A stretch of DNA of 64,000 bases from positions 62,001 to 126,000 of the forward strand of contig CALMSY010000011.1 in the NCBI GenBank assembly GCA_937872475.1, given 5' to 3'. Within the stretch, counting starts at the first letter, position 1; every line of letters begins with the position of its first letter. The DNA comes from 67-14 sp020438345 (GTDB lineage: Bacteria > Actinomycetota > Thermoleophilia > Solirubrobacterales > 70-9). This document shows positions 58,296 through 64,000 of the stretch, piece after piece. The notes below the pieces were generated by a model that was given only the letters and a program-made list of their open reading frames with translations, did no database searches and was not told where the DNA came from. The translations under genes were made by a program, and so were the position numbers.

Positions 58296-59305
58296 CGGGG
58301 TACGCTCCTGACCGGAGAGCCGGGATGCGGCGAAGGGAACAGTGCCTGGACCCCATGCGAGGTCCGGGCGAAGTCACGCGCCGTGCCCTCCGAGTCGAAG
58401 GCCAGTTCATACCCCACTTCCTCGCGCAACCTCCGGTTGTCACAGCCGCGGCCGTAGCGGAGCAGCAACTCGGCGTCCCGGTACATGTCGGCGCTTCCGA
58501 CATGCTGGCCGATGCGGCGGTTGACCAGCCCGGTCACGACCGGCGGCACGCTGATCGCGGTCTTGCCACACAGCCGCAGCAGCCGACTGAGAGAAATGGC
58601 ACCGTCCGGGGCAACGTTCACCGCGCCCCGCACCGGGCTCATGGTCGCAGCGGCCAGGGCTCCAGTCGCGTCATCGGAATGGAGCAACTGGAGCCTGGGG
58701 TCGAATCCCAGCATGGTCGGGACGACGGGCAGGCTGAGATAGCGGTTCAAAGGGTCGTCCAGACCGGGACCGACCTCGACTTCGAAGCGCAGCATGCAGC
58801 AGGTGACTTCGGGACGGCGACGCGCGAAGCTGTCGAAGTAGCCCTCAAGCTCTCCGATGTCACGCTGGAATCGAGTCGCCAGGGGAAAGCGGCGGGCCAT
58901 GTCCTCGGTAAAGAAAGCGGGTACCCCGGGAGCCGAGCCGTAAATCGCTGCCGAACCCCTGGCGATTACGGCTTCCAGGCCCGGCGTCTTTTCGCAAGCG
59001 GCAAGCAGCTGAAGGGTGCCGATCACGTTTATGTCATGGAGAGCCCGTGACGGCCGCCCCTGTTCCGGGTACCAGACGATTCCACAATGAACGACCACAT
59101 CCGGTTCAAGCGAGGGAATAATCCGTGAGATGACCGGGTTGCGGATGTCCGCCTCGACGAACTCCATGCGACCCATATCGGCTGCGGGAGGCCGTGAGTC
59201 GATGCCGACTATCTCACCGACGCCGGTGCGTCTCTGAAGGGTTCGGGCAAGTTGGGAACCCCATCTGGTCGAGACCCCGGCAATGATGATCCTCTTGTCA
59301 CTCAT
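58292..59305 (-). CDS. NAD-dependent epimerase/dehydratase (extended SDR)
   Basis: The 337-residue protein begins MSDKRIIIAGVSTRWGSQLA, a Rossmann fold whose usual GxxGxxG is altered (AGVSTRWGSQ), followed by EIVGIDSRPPAADMGRMEFV and FVEADIRNPVISRIIPSLEP. Extended-SDR features continue (PDVVVHCGIVWYP; HDINVIGTLQLLAACEKTPG), but the classical YxxxK is not obvious. It may be a nucleotide-sugar epimerase-like protein whose activity is uncertain. A GTG at 59314 is an alternative start. It is coupled to the acyltransferase by a 4-base overlap. Confidence 0.78.
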   Translation of the reverse strand: MSDKRIIIAGVSTRWGSQLARTLQRRTGVGEIVGIDSRPPAADMGRMEFVEADIRNPVISRIIPSLEPDVVVHCGIVWYPEQGRPSRALHDINVIGTLQLLAACEKTPGLEAVIARGSAAIYGSAPGVPAFFTEDMARRFPLATRFQRDIGELEGYFDSFARRRPEVTCCMLRFEVEVGPGLDDPLNRYLSLPVVPTMLGFDPRLQLLHSDDATGALAAATMSPVRGAVNVAPDGAISLSRLLRLCGKTAISVPPVVTGLVNRRIGQHVGSADMYRDAELLLRYGRGCDNRRLREEVGYELAFDSEGTARDFARTSHGVQALFPSPHPGSPVRSVPR

Positions 59306-59349
59306 TCTGGCCACCGCGCGGCTTCGGGAACCAAAAACCCGCCCCTACC

Positions 59350-59661
59350 CTAACCCTCAGGTTGAGACTTGGACTTTTGCTCTAATTCGGCCAGGCGACT
59401 GGAAATATCATCGATCTTCTCTTCCAGCTGACGCATTTCATCGCGACTGACCAGACGCAGACCCTCGAGTGTGTCTCGAGCGTCAGAACCCCGCTTTGAA
59501 ACCTCGTCCACCAGCCCCTGGGCCCGGCTGCGGGTCTTTTCGGTCAGATCCTGCGCCTGCGCCCGGGTGCGCCCGGTCGCGGCGAAGGCACCCTCGATCG
59601 CTTCCTTGAGGCCGTCGGGAACACTGCGGGCACCGGACTTGTCTTCACCGCTCTCTGACAT
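59350..59661 (-). CDS. Small coiled-coil protein (103 aa)
   Basis: The protein starts MSESGEDKSGARSVPDGLKE and is almost entirely charged, helical and heptad-patterned (EGAFAATGRTRAQAQDLTEK; RDEMRQLEEKIDDISSRLAE). A phasin-like or polar-scaffold role is conceivable because such proteins share length and a C-terminal leucine-zipper end, but no family was recognised. It lies upstream of the SDR gene on the same strand, 44 bases away. Function unknown. Confidence 0.6.
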   Translation of the reverse strand: MSESGEDKSGARSVPDGLKEAIEGAFAATGRTRAQAQDLTEKTRSRAQGLVDEVSKRGSDARDTLEGLRLVSRDEMRQLEEKIDDISSRLAELEQKSKSQPEG

Positions 59662-59702
59662 AGGCCTAGTTTACTTTCATTCAGCCGTTTCCGGTGGAGC
59701 TG

Positions 59703-60386
59703 ATGCCAGTAGAGATGACACCAATCGAGGTCGCCGCACGGGATGCCATCCTGGTCGGTGACCCGCGCCGTGCATTTGCGCTGGCCCAAGAGCTGACCGT
59801 ACAGCCGCGTATGAGCCACCAGGCTCGTGGCCTCTGGGGGTACCGGGGAATCACGAAAGACGGACTTGACCTGACAGTGCAGTCCACCGGGGCGGGAGGC
59901 CCGAGTGCGGTACCGGTGATCGGCGACCTGATCGGCCAGGGGATGAAGCGCTTTGTCAGGCTGGGAACCTGCCTTGCGCTTGACCCCGCCCTCGAAGCCG
60001 GGGATCTGATCCTGATCGAACGGGCCGCAGCCCGGGATGGCGCGTCAAGGAAATTGAGCGGCGGCCGGGATTTCGTGCTTCCCGACCCGAAACTGCTGAC
60101 CGCATTCGACGGTCTGGGTCGCCGGGGCTGTGTTTCCAGTCATGACCTGGTCGCCAGGTACGAACCACCGGAAGAGCCGGGGACACAACCGGATCGGGCG
60201 ATCGTCCGGGATCTTCAGACCGCGGCAATCCTGGCCATGTCGATGCGCTTCAGAGTTGCAGCCGCCGCACTACTCATCGTGGTTGAAGACGGTTCCGGAA
60301 AGAGGCTGGGCGAGGAACTTCTCTGGGACCTCTTCCGCGCTACCGGACGGGCGGTTCTGGAAAGGCTGCCAAAGGCCGATACCTAA
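59703..60386 (+). CDS. Nucleoside phosphorylase-family protein
   Basis: The 227-residue protein starts MPVEMTPIEVAARDAILVGD and resembles the PNP/UDP phosphorylase family: ILVGDPRRAFALAQEL (GDPxR phosphate loop), GYRGITKDGLDLTVQSTGAG, GPSAVPVIGDLIGQGMKRFVRLGTC and DLQTAAILAMSMRF. It is short by 15-20 residues, and the classic C-terminal active-site Asp pattern is weak, so substrate preference (purine, uridine or S-adenosylhomocysteine-type) is open. A GTG at 59694 and an ATG at 59715 are alternative starts. It is divergent from one coiled-coil gene and convergent with another. Confidence 0.8.
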   Translation: MPVEMTPIEVAARDAILVGDPRRAFALAQELTVQPRMSHQARGLWGYRGITKDGLDLTVQSTGAGGPSAVPVIGDLIGQGMKRFVRLGTCLALDPALEAGDLILIERAAARDGASRKLSGGRDFVLPDPKLLTAFDGLGRRGCVSSHDLVARYEPPEEPGTQPDRAIVRDLQTAAILAMSMRFRVAAAALLIVVEDGSGKRLGEELLWDLFRATGRAVLERLPKADT

Positions 60387-60407
60387 CCCTCAAGTTGAGG
60401 TTTAGGT
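60381..60407. terminator. 27-base palindrome between two convergent genes
   Basis: The palindrome pairs along 60381-60393 with 60395-60407 with one mismatch (core ACCTAACCCTCAA / TTGAGGTTTAGGT). It spans the phosphorylase stop and reaches the last base of the convergent coiled-coil gene, so it probably works as a bidirectional terminator. A related CCTAACCCTCA occurs at the end of the 59350 gene. Confidence 0.6.
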
Positions 60408-60748
60408 CAGCTACTTTTCGCGGACCCTTTGCCTTTGAGTTCATTGCGAAGCTCCCGGATCTGCTCCAGTGCCGCATCCAGCCGGTCTTCGGTCTCCTCA
60501 AGACGGTCAGAAAGGACCCTCACCCGCCGTTCGAGGCGCTCCGAAGCGTCCTGCGAGGAAACTCCCATCGCTCCCATTGCTGCCTTCTGGGCATCGGCAG
60601 CCTTGTCTCGGGCGGCTACAGCGGCCGAGACCGCCTGCCCGAACGCGGGACTTCCGATAAGTACCTGGGCGAAGTCCGCAGCGGCTTTCTCGCCTTTGGA
60701 CTGAACGCGGTCCCGTATCCCCTCACTACCTTCGTTTTCTGCTGACAT
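60407..60748 (-). CDS. Small coiled-coil / phasin-like protein (113 aa)
   Basis: This soluble protein has an N-terminal helix (MSAENEGSEGIRDRVQSKGE), an Ala-rich helical middle (AGQAVSAAVAARDKAADAQK type) and a heptad C-terminus (LERRVRVLSDRLEETEDRLD). The layout, length and composition resemble the protein at 59350. The two may be paralogues, but their sequence similarity is low. A scaffold or granule role is possible but not supported. It starts ATG and converges on the nucleoside phosphorylase. Confidence 0.6.
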   Translation of the reverse strand: MSAENEGSEGIRDRVQSKGEKAAADFAQVLIGSPAFGQAVSAAVAARDKAADAQKAAMGAMGVSSQDASERLERRVRVLSDRLEETEDRLDAALEQIRELRNELKGKGSAKSS

Positions 60749-60808
60749 GGCACCATCTTAAAGGGAGCCATCGGAGACCGGAAAGCCAGATGGGGAGGAA
60801 GTGTCCAT

Positions 60809-63511
60809 GTGCTGACGAATCCGGTTGCGATACGGTTCTCCCTGCCGCGTTCCGGGAGGGCGTCGGCCGCGTCTGTTTTAGTTGGGAAGCCAAAGGTGGA
60901 ACAGGGTTCAATTCCGACACGTCGCTTTACGCCGACTGCCATTCTGGCGGTCCTTTCTTTCGCGCTGTTTTTCGGCTCTGTGACTTGGTTTGGCTCAAGT
61001 ATTTCGGAAGCCGCGAGCACCCCCGTTCCCTGTGCCCCCGGATCATCCAGCTGCTACGCCGCCGCCGACGAGCAGAGTTCCGAGCCGGCCGCCAACGCCC
61101 CTTCGGGCACCACTACCCCACCTTCCGGAATGATCGAGCCTGGCTCGACCGGGACCGCCGAGACCACTTCGCCGGTCTCCGGCGGAGGTGGTGTCACCCC
61201 CGAAACCGGAACGGGCACAGGCACCGGCACGGGATCGGCCGGCGGTGAAGGCGAGGTTGAGGAGATCACCCCTGACGGCAGCGAGCCGGACTTCGTCGAG
61301 GACCCCGCCTTCTCCGGCGGAGTCACTCCGGGCAGTGATGTCGATCCGATGGAATCCGATGTCCTGACCGTCCCGAACTTTGTGATCGACCAGTTCGAGA
61401 TCCCGCCTTTCCTTCTCCCGATCTACCAGGCCTGCGGCAGCCAGTACGGAGTGCCGTGGTACGTGCTGGCTTCAATCAACCGCAACGAGACCAGCTTCGG
61501 CACGAATGTCGCAACCTCCTCGGCGGGCGCCAATGGCTGGATGGCTTTCATGCCGGCTTCCTGGGCCGAATGGGGAGTTGACGCAAACGGCGACAAGATC
61601 CGCGACCCGTACAACCCGGTTGACGCGATCTGCTCTGCCGCCAACTACCTCGACTTCTTCGGGTACGAGGAAAGCCCCTACGACGCGATCTTCGCTTACA
61701 ACCACGCCGACTGGTACGTCCAGAAGATCTTCAAGTACGCCAAGATCTACTCCCAGATTCCTCCGGAGATGATCAGTGCTCTGACCGGTCTCACCGAAGG
61801 CGCGCGCTTCCCCGTGGCCTCCGCCGACGCCAACTACGAAGGCCAGGTCTCAACCGAAGCCGCCAAGCAGAACGGCACCGCTTCCCAGAACATCGAATCA
61901 TCAGCAGCCCGCCGCACCATCGCGATCACCGCGTCGGGCGGATCGCCGGTGATCGCTGTCAACGACGGCACAATCTCCGAGATCAACCAGGAAACCGGCA
62001 CGATCGTGCTCGAGGACGCTTACGGAAACCGGTACAGCTACGCAGGCCTCGGTTCGGTCTCGACTGTCCACCCGGTTCCCCAGCCCGAGCCAACCAACGC
62101 CACCGCCTTCCAGGAGTCGGATATCGGAGCTCCTGATCCGGTTGAGTCGGACTCCGGCAACCAGGGACCCGACGCCGAGGCAGAGATGGGCGAGGAAAAG
62201 GCAGCCGATTCCTCCCCGGACGGAAATGACACCGGATCTGACCCTCAAGCTGAAGGTCAGGGTTCGGGCAAGCCTTCCGAGAAGGAACAGCAGAACATCA
62301 GCGAAGTGCTGGTCGACCCCGAAGCCGCCGATGCTGCCGCTGCCGCAGACGCCGCCGCCAGCGATCCGGCCACCTCCCCGGAGCAGGAGGACCCGGCAGT
62401 CTCAACCGCCGTCGAGCGCCGCGATTCCCAGGACGAGATACGTCAGGTCCCGGCCCCGTCGAACCACAACACCGAGAACGTCCGCAGCCGGGTCTATGCC
62501 AGTCCCCTGCGACCCAGTAACCAGCAACGATCCTCCACCGATGGTCAGTCAATTCAGAACGCGGTCCGCCAGTCCCAGGGGATCGGGATCGATGGCAAGC
62601 CCGGTGACTACCTGATTTATGACGGCAGCCGCAGCGGTATCTACAAGTTCGACCCCGAAACCACCGAGCTCCACGAGCTCAAGAAGGGCTCTCGCGTGGT
62701 CGCCGGCACCGTACTTGGCCGTCTTGGCGAATCCCCCGGGTCAGCCGTCAACTTCTCGATCAAGCCCGGAGGCGAAGACACCCCGCAGATCGATCCGAAG
62801 CCTTTCCTCGACGGGTGGAAGCTGCTCGCGGAAACCAACATTTACAGCGCCCGTGGCAAGGACCGCTTCTCCAGCAAGCTCGGAGTCGGTGGCATTCTGC
62901 TGCTCTCCAAGTCCGCGCTCCAGAAGCGGGTTCTCAACAACGACATGGTCGAGTTCACCCAGCAGTGTGACCGCGACTACATCGCTGGCGGATCGGTTGA
63001 CCGCCGGATACTGGCATCGATCGAGTTCATCACCGCCCACGGGTACACGATGCTCATCACCTCGATGCTCTGTGGACGCGAAGGTTCGATCACTACCTCC
63101 GGCAATGTGTCCAATCACACCCGTGGCTCGGCAATCGACATCGCGGCCATCAACGGCGAGGTTGTGACCCCGGGCACCCAGGGCCCTGGCTCGCTGACCG
63201 ACCAGGTCGCCCGCCTCGTGCTCAGCCTCCAGGGCACGATGGCCCCGGATGAGGTCATCTCGCTGCTCGAGTACCCGCAGACGGCCGGCTTCGCCATGGG
63301 CGACCATGGGGACCATCTCCATGTCGGCTTCAGCCCGATGGCCGGTTCCGACCAGCCCGGCGGCTCGATCGCCGCGACCCTCGGAGCGGAACAGTGGGAA
63401 GCACTGACCGAGCGTCTCGGCCAGATCCGCAATCCGGACGTTCCGACCACTCCCTCGGGTGACGCACTCCCGGCCGAGAAGTCGGGCAACGAACCGGACG
63501 AAGACAAGTAG
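60809..63511 (+). CDS. Large secreted cell-wall protein: SLT + degenerate split LytM + M15-like domain
   Basis: The 900-residue protein starts GTG with GGAGG 10 bases upstream and has a signal/anchor helix (TAILAVLSFALFFGSVTWF). A Gly/Thr/Pro/Glu-rich linker (about 75-190) precedes an SLT transglycosylase domain (about 202-316: YGVPWYVLASINRNETSFG with the catalytic-type Glu). A LytM/M23-like domain follows, split by a 180-residue acidic linker: GGSPVIAVNDGTISEI to YSYAGLGSVSTVHP (375-423), then VVAGTVLGRLGESPGSAVNF (about 630-665). The metallo-residues are missing (YAGL for YAHL, AVNFSI for HLHFEI). The C-terminus is M15-like (SNHTRGSAIDIAAING; DHGDHLHVGFSP) with intact metal ligands. It should remodel peptidoglycan. 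Confidence 0.85.
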   Translation: MLTNPVAIRFSLPRSGRASAASVLVGKPKVEQGSIPTRRFTPTAILAVLSFALFFGSVTWFGSSISEAASTPVPCAPGSSSCYAAADEQSSEPAANAPSGTTTPPSGMIEPGSTGTAETTSPVSGGGGVTPETGTGTGTGTGSAGGEGEVEEITPDGSEPDFVEDPAFSGGVTPGSDVDPMESDVLTVPNFVIDQFEIPPFLLPIYQACGSQYGVPWYVLASINRNETSFGTNVATSSAGANGWMAFMPASWAEWGVDANGDKIRDPYNPVDAICSAANYLDFFGYEESPYDAIFAYNHADWYVQKIFKYAKIYSQIPPEMISALTGLTEGARFPVASADANYEGQVSTEAAKQNGTASQNIESSAARRTIAITASGGSPVIAVNDGTISEINQETGTIVLEDAYGNRYSYAGLGSVSTVHPVPQPEPTNATAFQESDIGAPDPVESDSGNQGPDAEAEMGEEKAADSSPDGNDTGSDPQAEGQGSGKPSEKEQQNISEVLVDPEAADAAAAADAAASDPATSPEQEDPAVSTAVERRDSQDEIRQVPAPSNHNTENVRSRVYASPLRPSNQQRSSTDGQSIQNAVRQSQGIGIDGKPGDYLIYDGSRSGIYKFDPETTELHELKKGSRVVAGTVLGRLGESPGSAVNFSIKPGGEDTPQIDPKPFLDGWKLLAETNIYSARGKDRFSSKLGVGGILLLSKSALQKRVLNNDMVEFTQQCDRDYIAGGSVDRRILASIEFITAHGYTMLITSMLCGREGSITTSGNVSNHTRGSAIDIAAINGEVVTPGTQGPGSLTDQVARLVLSLQGTMAPDEVISLLEYPQTAGFAMGDHGDHLHVGFSPMAGSDQPGGSIAATLGAEQWEALTERLGQIRNPDVPTTPSGDALPAEKSGNEPDEDK

Positions 63512-63516
63512 CCGCG

Positions 63517-64000
63517 ATCAGTCCCCTGTTCGGCTTCATCCAGATCGAGCTGGCCGGCAGCCTCCCACTCGATGACGGCCGTTACCTGGTCCGCAACGGA
63601 CCCGCCGAGCGGGTTCTGGTCATCGAGACCGAAGGTGCCCTCCCGCCGGCCCGGAGACGCCGCCGGCGACCGAAAAAGTCGGTGCGCTCCGAAACTCCGG
63701 TCTCCGTGACCGTCTCCGTGGTAACCGTGATCCGGGCGGACGAGCCGCTGGCGGGTGAAACCGCCGGGAACGACTGGCTCGACCGGCTCGGCGAACAGGA
63801 GTTCACCGACGAGTTGCTCGACGACACCCTCTTTACGCTCGATCGTGTCCGCGCTGCGGACGCCGCCGCATCAGGCGTTCCCTTCGGCACCCCGACCGCG
63901 ATAGGTCAGATCCTCGCGGCGAGAGTTGGATACGGGGACGGTGACCAGGTTGCATCGGGACGTTTCATCGAGGCTTTCGACATTGATGCGCGGGGAGGCA
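63517..64000 (+). CDS. 3'-truncated ORF with no standard start codon
   Basis: An open frame with good coding character runs off the right edge. Its sequence reads SPLFGFIQIELAGSLPLDDG, then RNGPAERVLVIETEGALPPA, a very basic RRRRRRPKK stretch, and SGVPFGTPTAIGQILAARVG. In frame, no ATG, GTG or TTG occurs before the GTG at 63682; CTG at 63526 or ATC at 63517 are the only early candidates. It lies 5 bases after the stop of the cell-wall protein. It looks like a real gene with an unusual start or a frame error. No family is recognised. Confidence 0.45.
   Translation, partial: MSPLFGFIQIELAGSLPLDDGRYLVRNGPAERVLVIETEGALPPARRRRRRPKKSVRSETPVSVTVSVVTVIRADEPLAGETAGNDWLDRLGEQEFTDELLDDTLFTLDRVRAADAAASGVPFGTPTAIGQILAARVGYGDGDQVASGRFIEAFDIDARGG

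Overview
The window is about 64 kb of high-GC DNA with dense genes, frequent GTG/TTG starts and many 4-14 base gene overlaps. The gene content is actinobacterial: CarD, DisA, RadA, ClpC, an F420-dependent LLM oxidoreductase, DUF3817 and DUF4383 proteins, and a MEP-pathway ispD/ispF pair. A Spo0H-type sigma factor, the general protein set and the lack of mycolic-acid or mycobacterial genes point to a deep-branching group such as Thermoleophilia (Solirubrobacterales). That placement is inference. The order rlmB-cysS-ispF-ispD-carD-disA/radA, clpC-lysS-coaX, folK-folB-folP-ftsH and hpt-tilS follows, as recalled from the H37Rv gene list, the stretch Rv3579c to Rv3625c of Mycobacterium tuberculosis. 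The window is therefore a conserved chromosomal backbone with lineage-specific insertions. It shows no insertion sequence, prophage, CRISPR array or rRNA.

Layout. 1-2.1 kb: a 5'-truncated cell-wall-binding-repeat protein, a small protein and a metallo-beta-lactamase-fold hydrolase. 2.2-5.4 kb: an LLM oxidoreductase, then a divergent thiolase / 3-hydroxyacyl-CoA dehydrogenase pair sharing a palindromic operator (fatty-acid beta-oxidation). 5.4-7.2 kb: PCD/DCoH, a zinc-finger rhomboid protease and a DUF4383 membrane protein. 7.2-11.7 kb: an ECF sigma factor with a coupled small membrane protein, downstream of a single-chain PlsC-GpsA fusion (phospholipid precursor synthesis), then a secreted protein and a membrane esterase. 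11.75-23 kb: tRNA-Thr(TGT), a Spo0H-like sigma factor, rlmB, cysS, a coiled-coil protein, an acyl-CoA ligase, ispF, a PHP phosphatase, ispD, carD, disA and radA.

23-29 kb: small membrane proteins, an M3 oligoendopeptidase, a TetR regulator coupled to a secreted transglycosylase, and a 676-residue secreted anchor-type protein. 29-37 kb: clpC, lysS, greA, an alpha/beta hydrolase, dusB and coaX on one strand. 37-41 kb: a GST-like protein, a flavoprotein reductase and a DUF2855 protein. 40.7-44 kb: the folate genes folK, folB and folP behind an amine oxidase. 44-50.3 kb: a CapA-like protein, ftsH, hpt, a collagen-like secreted protein and tilS, the last coupled to a MerR-adenylate cyclase. 51.6-57.4 kb: amt-glnK (ammonium uptake, with an unusual PII T-loop) and an EfeO-like/FTR1 iron-uptake operon with an IdeR-like box. 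57.4-64 kb: an acyltransferase-SDR pair, two small coiled-coil proteins around a nucleoside phosphorylase, a 900-residue multidomain cell-wall protein, and a partial gene at the right edge.

No self-contained new system (defence island, biosynthetic cluster or similar) is evident. The most unusual points are the PlsC-GpsA fusion, the PII protein with Val at the Tyr51 modification position, the cell-wall protein with a split and apparently inactive LytM domain, the MerR-cyclase overlapping tilS, and the Asp-nucleophile hydrolase inside the greA-coaX cluster.
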